Shown: piece by piece, positions 16,074 through 24,568 of the stretch | How positions within the stretch are numbered: the first letter of the stretch is position 1 | Layout of the letters: each line of letters begins with the position of its first letter | Origin: a virus | Strand: one strand, 5' to 3' | Virus record (IMG/VR): IMGVR_UViG_3300042922_000258 | Location: 1 to 60,974 of that record | Length of the DNA stretch: 60,974 nt | Position numbers and translations under genes: made by a program | Notes under the pieces: generated by a model | The model's database searches: none | Seen by the model: the letters and a program-made list of their open reading frames with translations, nothing else | What the model was told of the DNA's origin: nothing

Positions 16074-17462
16074 CTATGCGAATTTTAATTGTGGTGAGGC
16101 GTTATCTATTGTTACATTCGGCATTCGATCGCCTATCTTAAGATAAGGACATGCTGTCAAGGCAAGCGCTTCCGCCATTATTGGTACAACGCTGTTTCCT
16201 ATCCCTTCGACCTGTTTACTTTTCGGATATGGCTTTCCATTGTCTTGCTTAAAATCAATTATGTAATCCTTTGGGAAGCCTTGTCCTAGCTTTAATTCCT
16301 CCGGCTTAAGCATCCTAAACCAAATATCAACGATCTGATAAGTTACCCCATCGATAACCACGAGCACTAATCCAAACCGGTCCTTTGTAACTATGGTGCC
16401 TATTGGTTCGTTAATACTCTGACCAATACCTTGTCCGTAATATTTGATTAAGAATGCAGATACAAGAGCAAAGTGTCCAGGTGAAGTAGTAATTGTATGT
16501 ATTGGATCAGCTATACTTTGTCCGGTTCCTGTTTTATAAAATTTTGAAAGAAAGCAAGTTATTAAACCATATCTATTTGATGTATCAATTGTCTGTATTG
16601 GATCATTAAGGCTTTGCCCTCTTACTTCTCCTTTTACTGTCTCTGAATGGTACTGGATAAGAAACGGTGTTGCTAATTTGTATGGAATAATAAAACGATT
16701 AGGATCTTCAATAACAAATTTCTTTATACCGGCTGCTATGCGTTTCAGCGTCTTATCTTTTAATGGTGTCTTACGAGTAAATATTGAGCTACCTAAATCT
16801 GTAAAGTCCATATCTTGACTAATTGGTTCCCATGGAAGAAGTCCATTTACACCACATTTTGAATGAGTCTGCTCAGGCCATTTTATCGGTCTGCCATCAC
16901 TTCTGAATTGTCCGTACCATCGTTCTCTGGTTGTATGCGCTCCATAATCAGCGGCAATCAATACCCGATATTCGAACTGATACCCTAATGCTTTCATAAG
17001 CTGAATGAATTTCTGATAGTATTCTCCTTCTCGTTCCTTGATTGGCTTATTGTTTTCATCCAAAGGACCCCACTTCATAAGCTCTTTGACGTTCTCCATC
17101 ATGAGTACTTCTGGTATATTGCCTGTATATTTTTTAATCTGTTTGCATAATCTCCATACACCCATAGGAAGTATACGTAAACCTCTTTCAATCGGTTTAT
17201 TACCTTTTGCCCTGGAATGAGAAGTGCAATCCGGTGAAGCCCACATGAACGGGAGTCTTTGACCCCATTTCAAATATTTTTTAAGATTAACCCTCATAAT
17301 ATCTTCGGTGAAATGATTTGTATCTGGATGATTTTTTAAATGTGCCGCAATAGCATCTGGATCGTGATTAATTGCAATATCAACTTGTCTGCCGAATGCC
17401 ATTTCTATTCCTACGCTTGCTCCACCTCTTCCGGCAAAGCAATCAATTATTAAGTCTTTCAT
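16074..17462 (-). CDS. DNA (cytosine-5) methyltransferase
   Basis: A 462-residue enzyme. Motif I is DCFAGRGGASVGIEMA, motif IV is ASPDCTSHSRAKG with the catalytic Cys in a PDC rather than the usual PC context, motif VI is MMENVKEL, motif VIII is TTRERWYG, and IGNSV near the end is motif X. The PDCTxxS variant is common in phage-borne enzymes. Start 17462 has AAAGGTGAG upstream. It probably methylates phage DNA against host restriction. Its target is not evident and there is no cognate endonuclease nearby. Confidence 0.9.
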   Translation of the reverse strand: MKDLIIDCFAGRGGASVGIEMAFGRQVDIAINHDPDAIAAHLKNHPDTNHFTEDIMRVNLKKYLKWGQRLPFMWASPDCTSHSRAKGNKPIERGLRILPMGVWRLCKQIKKYTGNIPEVLMMENVKELMKWGPLDENNKPIKEREGEYYQKFIQLMKALGYQFEYRVLIAADYGAHTTRERWYGQFRSDGRPIKWPEQTHSKCGVNGLLPWEPISQDMDFTDLGSSIFTRKTPLKDKTLKRIAAGIKKFVIEDPNRFIIPYKLATPFLIQYHSETVKGEVRGQSLNDPIQTIDTSNRYGLITCFLSKFYKTGTGQSIADPIHTITTSPGHFALVSAFLIKYYGQGIGQSINEPIGTIVTKDRFGLVLVVIDGVTYQIVDIWFRMLKPEELKLGQGFPKDYIIDFKQDNGKPYPKSKQVEGIGNSVVPIMAEALALTACPYLKIGDRMPNVTIDNASPQLKFA

Positions 17463-17839
17463 TGTCTCACCTTTTCCCTCTTTACGCACCAATCAGGAGA
17501 AGTCTTACAACTCTTATTGACTATCCTCTTGGTAATCAGACAAACATTAACTTCAGTTTCATTCGTGTTGAGAACTCTCAAACAATTTTCACAGCCTTGA
17601 CAGCAAGGAGCTTCATACTCCAAATTTGTTCCCCCTTGCGTAACTGTTGACTGCAATCCCCTTGACCGCATGAAAGTATATAAAGCGCTTTCAGCAACTG
17701 CATCATTAAAATGATATTCGATCAACTCCGCAATCTCTCGAACCGAACATCCACGAACAACATACTTGCCAATTTCCTCGATATATGGATCAAATTTACT
17801 CATTTTTAATCGTCTCTTTGGTTTATACGGCGACTTCAT
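17459..17839 (-). CDS. HTH protein with Cys-rich C-terminus
   Basis: A 126-residue protein with an N-terminal helix-turn-helix-like segment (GKYVVRGCSVREIAELI, then a recognition-type helix) and a C-terminal Cys cluster (CCQGCENCLRV, CLITKR, CKTSPDWC) that may bind zinc. Probably DNA-binding. The start has GAGGGATAA upstream and overlaps the previous gene. Confidence 0.6.
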   Translation of the reverse strand: MKSPYKPKRRLKMSKFDPYIEEIGKYVVRGCSVREIAELIEYHFNDAVAESALYTFMRSRGLQSTVTQGGTNLEYEAPCCQGCENCLRVLNTNETEVNVCLITKRIVNKSCKTSPDWCVKREKVRQ

Positions 17840-18131
17840 GATTATCCCTCGCTTTCGGATTTAATCTTAGGCAAATATCATCCCATTCCGTTTTAAATTC
17901 TTCGCTTATCGCAAACGCTTCAACTTCCGGTTCAATAATCTTGCCGTCAAGCAATCGTCTGCTGATTATGTATCGCTTATTTAACACATATCCGCTCTGT
18001 GCATATTGGACAACTTTATCTTTGGGGATTTTCAATAATTCATATGCAACGCATAATTTAACATCTGTAAGTACATATTGCTCGATTGTCCTATCGTAAA
18101 CCGAATAACAATATTTTGTATTAACACCCAT
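17823..18131 (-). CDS. Hypothetical early phage protein
   Basis: A 102-residue protein beginning MGVNTKYCYSVYDRT (GGAGAATCGC upstream favours this start over 18164). It has a SAQSGYVLNKRYIISRR-like segment suggestive of a small DNA-binding fold, but no family is recognised. Confidence 0.6.
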   Translation of the reverse strand: MGVNTKYCYSVYDRTIEQYVLTDVKLCVAYELLKIPKDKVVQYAQSGYVLNKRYIISRRLLDGKIIEPEVEAFAISEEFKTEWDDICLRLNPKARDNHEVAV

Positions 18132-18354
18132 TGCGATTCTCCTTTTCTTTATGGTTGGCTTCAATAATCATCACCAATTCAACTAAAATTTTTATGCATA
18201 ACTCAAACGGATGCTGACTTTCGATTGCGTGTGCATCGTCGAGAACGAGTTGCCAATTATCAATCTCCTTGACAGCAATCCATTTGGTATAAAATTTATA
18301 TGTGTCGCTGAATATTAATCTGACTTGTTCTTGTGTTGGATTAGAAACCCTCAT
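18121..18354 (-). CDS. Hypothetical early phage protein
   Basis: A 77-residue protein MRVSNPTQEQVRLIF, mostly helical, with GAGGTGAAT before the start. It overlaps the following gene by 11 bases. No domain recognised. Confidence 0.6.
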   Translation of the reverse strand: MRVSNPTQEQVRLIFSDTYKFYTKWIAVKEIDNWQLVLDDAHAIESQHPFELCIKILVELVMIIEANHKEKENRNGC

Positions 18355-18371
18355 TCCTAATTCACCTCTTC

Positions 18372-19310
18372 CTAATACTTAACATTAATGTAATCTAAAA
18401 CTTCTCCCAACCCCAACTTGTTAATACAGTAATCATATTGTTTCGGGTGGGTTTCCTTCATCATTTGAAATCGGTTAGGCTCTTTTTCGAGGTGAACCCC
18501 AAACATACAGAACATACAACCTGTCCTTTTACATTTTGATGTGGTTAAATGACTCATACAGCCGTCTAGGCAAGTTTGTCCTTGCAATTGGTCACCTTCG
18601 ATTATTTCTCCGTAACATGAAGCTATTTGAAGGTTGTTTTGCATGATGTAGTGTAGTATGTCTTGTTCTGTCCAGAATGATAGTGGGTTTGATACTGGAT
18701 TTTTATTACAAAATGCGTTGCATCCTTGTTTTAACCATGTCGCTTCTCTTTGTTGACTTTCGTCTGTCATTGTTCCAATGATTGCTTTTTTACCGGATAT
18801 CTTTCCATATTCCTTTACTGGCTTTTTTTTCATAACATTGCAACACTGGTCTGATATTTTAAATGGTGAGTCTATTATTGATTTCCATTTTCCCATATTA
18901 TAAAACCCTTCTTCTCTTCCGTTAAAACAGCCCCAGGCCCAACAACTTTTACCATGTAATTTAACATCGTGTATTTGTCTGCTTGCCATTTTGCTAATCA
19001 CTGGATATCCATATTTCTCAATCACTTGCTTAAAATTCATCTTTGGTCTAAGCCATGCGACATTATCAAATGTCTTTACGAAATCCCTTATCTCTGGATA
19101 TTCCAACCCTGTATCAACAAATACCGCTTCAACATCCGGATACATCTGCCGTACAATATGTAATAGCACCGTGCTGTCTTTGCCTCCAGAGAAGGAAACA
19201 TATACTTGACCGTTCCAATGTTCATACCATTCTTTGATCCGCTCTTGTGTCTTACGTATTTTAACTTCCAAAGGCAAGGCTTGGAGTTGTTGTAACTGCC
19301 ACTTTTCCAT
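18372..19310 (-). CDS. PAPS-reductase-like PP-loop protein
   Basis: A 312-residue protein with PP-loop VSFSGGKDSTVLLH (about 38-51), VFVDTGLEYPE, DQCCNVMKKKP, IGTMTDESQQRE and a C-terminal Cys cluster (CLDGCMSH, CKRTGCMFCMFG). This is the common Firmicutes-phage form of the PAPS-reductase/3'-phosphoadenylylsulfate family, which also includes the DndC enzymes of DNA phosphorothioation. No dndA, B, D or E genes accompany it, so DNA sulfur modification is only a possibility. Confidence 0.85.
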   Translation of the reverse strand: MEKWQLQQLQALPLEVKIRKTQERIKEWYEHWNGQVYVSFSGGKDSTVLLHIVRQMYPDVEAVFVDTGLEYPEIRDFVKTFDNVAWLRPKMNFKQVIEKYGYPVISKMASRQIHDVKLHGKSCWAWGCFNGREEGFYNMGKWKSIIDSPFKISDQCCNVMKKKPVKEYGKISGKKAIIGTMTDESQQREATWLKQGCNAFCNKNPVSNPLSFWTEQDILHYIMQNNLQIASCYGEIIEGDQLQGQTCLDGCMSHLTTSKCKRTGCMFCMFGVHLEKEPNRFQMMKETHPKQYDYCINKLGLGEVLDYINVKY

Positions 19311-19316
19311 AATTTT

Positions 19317-19847
19317 TCACTTCCTTAGTCGTTCAAATAATATTTCCCATCTTCCAATCATCCTCGGCAATTCATTCTGGGCATATATCCAAATCTCCGA
19401 ATACGGTTCTGCTGTCAAGCAAATACCCTCATATCCCTTTATCAGCGTCCCTAGAAGCCTTAATTCGGCTTTAATTTGTAGTTGCCTACCAAACAACTCT
19501 TGTCGTAAAAATTCGGCTTGCTGAGCCTTCTGGAGTGCTTCTGGTGATACTTCTCCGTTTTCCGATATGGGCACATGAAATCTATTTGAAAGGATGATTG
19601 CAGCTTCCTTTTGCGTAACACCCTCGAACAACTCAATAAACTTTGTAACATCACCGCCTTGACCGCATCCCCTACAATAGAAGCCTTTGAAGCCATCAAA
19701 AATTTGCATTGAGGCGTTCTTATCGTTATGAAAGGGGCAGAGCGTGAAATACGAACCGCCCCTTTTGATAATTTTGAAATTGTAATATTCAGCTACTTGG
19801 CGCATGGTGATTGAGTTTCGGAGGAGGTAGAAATCGGATTTAGTCAT
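19317..19847 (-). CDS. CHC2 zinc-finger primase-like protein
   Basis: A 176-residue protein with a DnaG-type CHC2 zinc finger: CPFHNDKNASMQIF...FYCRGCGQGGDVTKFIE (about 37-70). There is no TOPRIM domain, so it is a stand-alone template-binding subunit or a remnant that works with the host primase or the helicase at 41261-42610. Its start overlaps the next stop. Confidence 0.8.
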   Translation of the reverse strand: MTKSDFYLLRNSITMRQVAEYYNFKIIKRGGSYFTLCPFHNDKNASMQIFDGFKGFYCRGCGQGGDVTKFIELFEGVTQKEAAIILSNRFHVPISENGEVSPEALQKAQQAEFLRQELFGRQLQIKAELRLLGTLIKGYEGICLTAEPYSEIWIYAQNELPRMIGRWEILFERLRK

Positions 19848-20107
19848 GGGGTATCAGTCCAATCAATGGCTTGACCGCATTTCGGGCAATAATAAAATCG
19901 GTCAGAATGATATGTATGCACATATTCGCAACCATTTGGACAATGGAAATAGTTGTTGCCTATATGGTTTGGCTTCTTTGGTATCTGCTTTTCAAGTGAT
20001 GAAATTATTATATCTTCTTCGCCTTTAATTGTTTTTAGGTGGCAACTATAAGACTTTTCATATTCGATATCATTGATAATTTCTTTTAATTTTTCAACGT
20101 TATTCAT
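19844..20107 (-). CDS. Small zinc-ribbon protein
   Basis: An 87-residue protein ending CPNGCEY...YYCPKCGQAIDWTDTP. The start at 20107 follows GGGAGG. It shares SLEKQIPKK and the CGQAIDW ending with 15141-15605. Family frequent in phage early operons, role unknown. Confidence 0.65.
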   Translation of the reverse strand: MNNVEKLKEIINDIEYEKSYSCHLKTIKGEEDIIISSLEKQIPKKPNHIGNNYFHCPNGCEYVHTYHSDRFYYCPKCGQAIDWTDTP

Positions 20108-20270
20108 CCACTGCCTCCCATTCAATCATCCCAAAAATATACTCACCACAAGTCATATCCTCCGGCTTTTCACACCACGGCTTATAATCACACATCGTAC
20201 AATGTTCTTTCGTGATTAAATTACGTTTGAGGAAAATCTGCTGCGCTTCAGTGCATTTGATCTCAATCAG
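20100..20270 (-). CDS. Small Cys-rich protein with apparent CTG start
   Basis: A 56-residue product that would begin MIEIKCTEAQQIFL if CTG at 20270 initiates. GGAGGCGG lies eight bases upstream and the CTG is one base after the previous stop. The paralogue at 23875-24045 starts MIIVCTEQEKERLV from a normal ATG, which supports this N-terminus. Cys residues (CTMCDYKPWC...MTC) suggest a metal site. The nearest in-frame ATG would remove 25 residues. Confidence 0.6.
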   Translation of the reverse strand: MIEIKCTEAQQIFLKRNLITKEHCTMCDYKPWCEKPEDMTCGEYIFGMIEWEAVDE

Positions 20271-20271
20271 A

Positions 20272-20505
20272 TTAACCGCCTCCGTTCAATTTATCTTGGA
20301 GATATTTTTTCATTAATTTTACGAAGTCAACATATGTCGCATCTTTGCAAGCTTCGTTCCATTTATCAACAAATTCATTGGGGGCATCATTGTATCCTTG
20401 TTCGTAGTCCATGCCTTGGAGTTTTGTTTTAATGTACATTTCTCGGATGCAGCCAATGATTATCAAAATACAACAAATTGATATTGATAAATCTAATCTG
20501 ACCAT
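20272..20505 (-). CDS. Small membrane-anchored protein
   Basis: A 77-residue protein with one N-terminal membrane segment (LSISICCILIIIGCI, about 5-20) and a soluble helical tail. GGCGGTGAT precedes the ATG. Unknown role. Confidence 0.6.
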   Translation of the reverse strand: MVRLDLSISICCILIIIGCIREMYIKTKLQGMDYEQGYNDAPNEFVDKWNEACKDATYVDFVKLMKKYLQDKLNGGG

Positions 20506-20508
20506 TAC

Positions 20509-21060
20509 TTAATCACCGCCTAACAATTGAATGATTTTCTTGCCCGTTTCTTTCTTGTCGCAAAATTCAAATTGAACCTCGTATTTCTCACTTATCGTTG
20601 ATAGCATTTTAAATAATTGCTCACCGCTTGTCGGTGGAGGTTGGATTTTCGCACCGTGGCTTTTTAATTCCATAACCTCTGTTTGAAAATCACTTTCTTT
20701 TGGTATGCCGTATTGCAATCTGATTTTTTGTTCATATTTGAATTGGCGCGGATTTTTCCATTCCTTAATATCTTCGAGTGACTTAATTTTTCCGCCATGT
20801 TCACAAAGGATAATTAATTTAATTCCCATCGTTTGCGCTCTTGCGAGTTCATCCTTAAACCTTTTATGTTGTTGGCAGAGATTTCCACATAACTCGGTTA
20901 AATTCTGTTTGCGGTCAATACAGAGCCTTGCGTTGTCGAGGGATTGATAATCGCCGCAGAATAATTTCGAGGTAAAGTATTTAATTCCTTGGCTGTCAAA
21001 CTCGGTTAAAATTTTCGTGATTGCCTTGGCTTTTTCTCGGCTATCGATTTGGATTTCCAT
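20509..21060 (-). CDS. ERCC4-type nuclease
   Basis: A 183-residue protein starting MEIQIDSREKAKAI at 21060. ERCC4/XPF-like motifs are visible: IDSREK, GDYQSL, ARLCIDRKQNLTELCGNL and an FKDELARA helix. The catalytic GDxxn(x)ERKxxxD theme appears as GDYQ...IDRKQ. A structure-specific nuclease for recombination-dependent replication, together with RecT and SSB. The C-terminal 60 residues are variable. Confidence 0.8.
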   Translation of the reverse strand: MEIQIDSREKAKAITKILTEFDSQGIKYFTSKLFCGDYQSLDNARLCIDRKQNLTELCGNLCQQHKRFKDELARAQTMGIKLIILCEHGGKIKSLEDIKEWKNPRQFKYEQKIRLQYGIPKESDFQTEVMELKSHGAKIQPPPTSGEQLFKMLSTISEKYEVQFEFCDKKETGKKIIQLLGGD

Positions 21061-21445
21061 TAGTCGCCTTATCCTTTCTTGGCTTATAAATCTTTTCACC
21101 GTAAACATACTCCTCATTTTTTCTTTGTTTATCAATGACTTGCTTCAATCGATCGACAAATGCCTTGTTCTGTCCGATTTCAAAAAACCTTACTATTTCC
21201 TCGTACTCCTTGACGGCATTTTTATTCTTCCTTCGAATGGTACGAAGTCTATGTAATTTTGTGGCTAGTTTATTCCGCTCCGCTTTATTTGCCGCGTCCT
21301 CAATCTCATGAAGTAAATCCTGTTGGAGCTTGTCGTAATCACCGACCGCATTGTAAGCGGTCTGGTAATTGGATTTTGCGGTGTCGATGAAATTGAGGAA
21401 AGTTTCTATGTAGTGGGAGGGTGGTGGGGTTTTGTTAGTTGTCAT
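21041..21445 (-). CDS. Coiled-coil phage protein, unknown function
   Basis: A 134-residue, highly charged, mostly helical protein (LTNK, KLHRLRTIRRKNKNAVKEYEE). Such genes often sit between SSB and nuclease genes in Clostridia phages. Its 3' end overlaps the nuclease start. Confidence 0.65.
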   Translation of the reverse strand: MTTNKTPPPSHYIETFLNFIDTAKSNYQTAYNAVGDYDKLQQDLLHEIEDAANKAERNKLATKLHRLRTIRRKNKNAVKEYEEIVRFFEIGQNKAFVDRLKQVIDKQRKNEEYVYGEKIYKPRKDKATNGNPNR

Positions 21446-21461
21446 AAGTTTTCACCATTCC

Positions 21462-21893
21462 TTAATTGAAAGGGAGCTCCGAATCGTCGATATTCCCCGG
21501 GATTGACATAAATCCATTATTCGCATCCGCAATACTTGGTTCCTGTTTATGTTCAGCTTGTCCACCGCCAGAACCCTTGCTTTCGGCAAATTCTACATTT
21601 TCTATTGCGATGTCAGTGGTATAGATTTTCACGTTGTCCTTGTTCAAATACGAGCCTGTGTTGATGCGCCCCTCGACAATCATCTTCATTCCCTTGGAAA
21701 AATATTTCTCTACAAATTCGGCAGTTTTTCCGAATGCTACACAATTTATAAAATCTGCTTCTTGTTCTCCGGCTTTCTTAATTCTCCGGTCAATGGCTAA
21801 TGTCCATCTTGCTACCGCCATTGGGTTTTCACCTTGTGAATATCTTGTCTCTGCATCTCTGGTCATGCGACCACACCCTATAAATTTATTCAT
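21462..21893 (-). CDS. ssb: Single-stranded DNA-binding protein
   Basis: A 143-residue SSB: OB fold at 1-105 (MNKFIGCGRMTRDAETRYSQ, FINCVAFGKTAEFVEKYFSKG), a Gly/Gln-rich linker and the acidic tip DDSELPFN. The tip recruits host replication and repair proteins. It works with RecT and the helicase. The helicase at 41261-42610 ends in a nearly identical peptide. Confidence 0.95.
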   Translation of the reverse strand: MNKFIGCGRMTRDAETRYSQGENPMAVARWTLAIDRRIKKAGEQEADFINCVAFGKTAEFVEKYFSKGMKMIVEGRINTGSYLNKDNVKIYTTDIAIENVEFAESKGSGGGQAEHKQEPSIADANNGFMSIPGNIDDSELPFN

Positions 21894-22137
21894 TGTTGTT
21901 TCCTCCGTTTTCTTTAATTAGTTTTAGTGCCTTTATAACTTGTCTTTGCAATTTCTTGGCTGTTTGCTCTAACTGACTGTCCGTGAGCATTTCGCCGAAC
22001 ATGAGTTGAAGCCTTGCTTCTCTTAATTTTTCTAAGCGTTCAGCTTTTGCACCAAGCGTATATCCTTGCTGATTAGCCTGTGTTTCTAATGGTTCACACA
22101 ATGCACCATATCCGAATGTTACTGATTTTTCACTCAT
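21886..22137 (-). CDS. Small helical protein, unknown function
   Basis: An 83-residue protein from MSEKSVTFGYGALCE (start 22137, AAAGGA upstream). It is helical and charged and overlaps the ssb start by 8 bases, suggesting coupled expression. Confidence 0.6.
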   Translation of the reverse strand: MSEKSVTFGYGALCEPLETQANQQGYTLGAKAERLEKLREARLQLMFGEMLTDSQLEQTAKKLQRQVIKALKLIKENGGNNNE

Positions 22138-22151
22138 AGCTTTTTCCTTTC

Positions 22152-22898
22152 TCAAAACGGGCAAATATTAAGCGGTATTTCCAATCCCTTATCTGCCACA
22201 TAGACGGCTACATTTTCGCCGACAACTTCCTGTATTTGTTGCTTAAATAATTTTTCATCCGAGTTACCATTTGAAAGATGAAGCAAAACCACGCTGTCAA
22301 GACTAGATGTTTTATTGGCTTTAATAAATTCCTTCGTTGTCCCGATTTCCATATGCGTGCGGAGAGTTCGATCTATTCTGGCTTGGTCAATTACTCCTAA
22401 TCTCAAATACTCATTTACGATTTCCTCGGAGTAATTTGCTTCAACCATGATTGTATTGACCGCAAGCTTCTTGAAATTATTTTTTATGTAGGCAGTATCA
22501 GTAGCAAATAGGAGAGTACCGATATCATCATGTCGTATTAAAAATCCATAACACTCTACATCATGGAAACATTCGAAAGGAGTTATATTAAATCCTCCGA
22601 TTTGATACCAATAACCCAACTTTACGACCACCTGATTATCATATTGCCTTGACAGTGATTTTTGAGTTTCTTCACTTGCGTAAACTGGAATTCCACATTT
22701 TAGATATTCTTCAGCATATCCGAAATGGTCCTTGTGGAGATGAGACCCGACCACTCCGACAATCTTCAGGATATCAAAACTCAAAGCCTCTTTAACTTTT
22801 TTGAATGGAATGCCCGCCTCGAGGACAAGGCATTCCGTATCGTTTTCTAAGAGATAGCAATTACCCTTGCTTCCCGAGGCGAGACATTGCAATTTCAC
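22152..22898 (-). CDS. MBL-fold metallohydrolase (YycJ/WalJ-like)
   Basis: A 248-residue metallo-beta-lactamase-fold protein. The start is GTG 22898, as AGGAGGG lies six bases upstream and the product then begins MKLQCLASGSKGNCYLL as in YycJ relatives. Metal motif SHLHKDH (the HxHxDH pattern), with later ATDTAY and LLHLS. Probably a nuclease or phosphodiesterase in recombination; it sits directly behind recT, as in many Firmicutes phages. Confidence 0.85.
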   Translation of the reverse strand: MKLQCLASGSKGNCYLLENDTECLVLEAGIPFKKVKEALSFDILKIVGVVGSHLHKDHFGYAEEYLKCGIPVYASEETQKSLSRQYDNQVVVKLGYWYQIGGFNITPFECFHDVECYGFLIRHDDIGTLLFATDTAYIKNNFKKLAVNTIMVEANYSEEIVNEYLRLGVIDQARIDRTLRTHMEIGTTKEFIKANKTSSLDSVVLLHLSNGNSDEKLFKQQIQEVVGENVAVYVADKGLEIPLNICPF

Positions 22899-22899
22899 A

Positions 22900-23604
22900 T
22901 TATCCCTCCTGTTCAAATACCGACTTCTCCGGCTCATTCTTCTTCGGTTCGACTACATCCGCCTTGACAGTTTCATTTTTGATCGGTTCAGGCTGTGTAA
23001 ATTCAACCGAATTAGCATGATAAATTTCAGCATTTGCCTGTCCAACTTCACGATATTCAACGTCAATTACTTCTTCGTAGGTCTGAATTCCAAGTGTTAA
23101 CTCTGGACAATTTAGTCTAGCAAAGAACGCGGCGGCTCTGTATCTTATCATTAACTCCGGCATCGTCTTCCACTTGCTGCCATTCTTGTCAACCCATCCC
23201 TCGGCTTTTGCCATGGCATATGTAACCGTCATGCCCTCAACTCTATGACCGTCTTTGGCTTCAGCAAACGCAAGGCAAGATAAATCTCCTTTGGATGCGG
23301 ATCCCTTTAATTCGAATTGAAGTTCCGTTTTGTATTTTCCGGATGCATTAATCACGCCGATCAAATATGCGCTTCGGAAAGCCGGTCTGCCATAAATCAC
23401 ATCGAGGTTCTGCATAATCATAAGCGGTGAAGTATGTAATCTCTCGGCCATTTCAATGGCTATGATTGTATTACATGCATTTCCTTGAAACTCCTTTGGA
23501 ACAATTGTTGAGCGCGCCAGAGTTTCAGCCATCTTTCCGGCTAGTGTAAATTTTTCTTGGGATGAAAAAATACTTGTGTTTTGGGTTGTTGTTAAATCGT
23601 TCAT
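22900..23604 (-). CDS. recT: RecT-family single-strand annealing protein
   Basis: A 234-residue RecT-like protein: QEKFTLAGKMAETLARSTIVPKEFQGN, AIEMAERLHTSPLMIMQNLDVIYGRP and the conserved KTMPELMIRYRAAAFFARLNCPE. It anneals complementary single strands during phage recombination. Partner functions nearby are SSB, the MBL hydrolase and the SbcC-like ATPase. The C-terminal 60 residues are a charged tail. Confidence 0.85.
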   Translation of the reverse strand: MNDLTTTQNTSIFSSQEKFTLAGKMAETLARSTIVPKEFQGNACNTIIAIEMAERLHTSPLMIMQNLDVIYGRPAFRSAYLIGVINASGKYKTELQFELKGSASKGDLSCLAFAEAKDGHRVEGMTVTYAMAKAEGWVDKNGSKWKTMPELMIRYRAAAFFARLNCPELTLGIQTYEEVIDVEYREVGQANAEIYHANSVEFTQPEPIKNETVKADVVEPKKNEPEKSVFEQEG

Positions 23605-23870
23605 TATTTGGTTCCTCCTAATTTGGTGATGATTTCATCGAGTGCCTTATCTAAATCCGAAACATAATCCTTAAAAATAATACTCTTAATTCTTTCCTCT
23701 ACCGGTACTTCTTCTTGTATGCCAGAACTCCAATTCCAGTGACAATGGACGAACCAATCTAATTTGTTTATGTTTCCACATTCCGACTTAGATACATTAG
23801 CATTTCTAATTAGAATAGAACCCTTGCCGTCAAGCAATCGTACTATTTCCTTAATTTTATCTAATGCCAT
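23604..23870 (-). CDS. Hypothetical early phage protein
   Basis: An 88-residue protein MALDKIKEIVRLLDGKG with an AGGAGG site and a CGNINKLDWFVHCHWNW core. Its stop overlaps the recT start by one base. Unknown role. Confidence 0.6.
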   Translation of the reverse strand: MALDKIKEIVRLLDGKGSILIRNANVSKSECGNINKLDWFVHCHWNWSSGIQEEVPVEERIKSIIFKDYVSDLDKALDEIITKLGGTK

Positions 23871-23874
23871 TTTT

Positions 23875-24045
23875 CTATTCCTCCTTTTCTACAATTGCAA
23901 ATATAAGATTTTGTCTAACACAATCCGGACAATGCAATGATGGGTAAGGACAACACACATCTTTTTCTTTCAAGGGACAAATACTACTGTCGACCATTAT
24001 TTGAACCAATCTCTCCTTTTCCTGTTCTGTGCAAACAATTATCAT
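23875..24045 (-). CDS. Small Cys-rich protein, MIxxCTE family
   Basis: A 56-residue product, MIIVCTEQEKERLVQIM then CPLKEKDVCCPYPSLHCPDCVRQN. Six Cys suggest zinc binding. The ATG overlaps the preceding stop (ATGA). It is a paralogue of 20100-20270 in length, opening motif and Cys layout. Confidence 0.7.
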   Translation of the reverse strand: MIIVCTEQEKERLVQIMVDSSICPLKEKDVCCPYPSLHCPDCVRQNLIFAIVEKEE

Positions 24046-24284
24046 TCGAATACCTCATCTTTCTTTAATCTGCTTCTCTTAATCTGTATTGCCAAAGCAG
24101 AACGTTTTAAGATTTCGGACAATTCAACATCGGTTTTATCGGAATTAAGAATTAAATCCATCTCCTGAATTGTCCAATCTCTTGCCGGATATCCTTGTGT
24201 CTTGGAATAATTACGTTTTCTTTGTTGGTTACGGATGACTCTTGCTTTGTCTTTATCTTTGTATGATTTTATCCATGTTGGCAT
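24042..24284 (-). CDS. Small SANT/HTH-like DNA-binding protein
   Basis: An 80-residue basic protein from MPTWIKSYKDKDKARV (start 24284, GGGGAGG upstream). The segment YPARDWTIQEMDLILNSDKTDVELSEILKRS resembles the Myb/SANT-type helix-turn-helix found in phage regulators. Confidence 0.6.
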   Translation of the reverse strand: MPTWIKSYKDKDKARVIRNQQRKRNYSKTQGYPARDWTIQEMDLILNSDKTDVELSEILKRSALAIQIKRSRLKKDEVFE

Positions 24285-24298
24285 ATGCAGTCCTCCCC

Positions 24299-24568
24299 TT
24301 AATCGCAATACGAACGGTTACAATGAGGGCATCCAGTTACTAATTCAGTACTTGCTTTTTCGACCGAAATTCCAGTTATGTATTTGCCGGTTATTTCATG
24401 CGTTTGCCAATCTCTTTGGTCGTGTTCAATCGGCTTGTAAATGTTTTGATGGCATTTCCAACAAACTCCACTACTCGGTGCAAAATGCGGATAACCTTTC
24501 ACTTGACAGTATTCTCCTTGTGCCTTTGCGGCTTGACTTACATCATAAGTTTTGTTAGTACCTTCCAT
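24299..24568 (-). CDS. Zinc-binding phage protein
   Basis: An 89-residue protein with C-x2-C (VCWKCHQNIY) and terminal GCPHCNRSYCD. Similar proteins with CWxCxxxIY are common in Clostridia phage early operons; function unknown. Confidence 0.6.
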   Translation of the reverse strand: MEGTNKTYDVSQAAKAQGEYCQVKGYPHFAPSSGVCWKCHQNIYKPIEHDQRDWQTHEITGKYITGISVEKASTELVTGCPHCNRSYCD

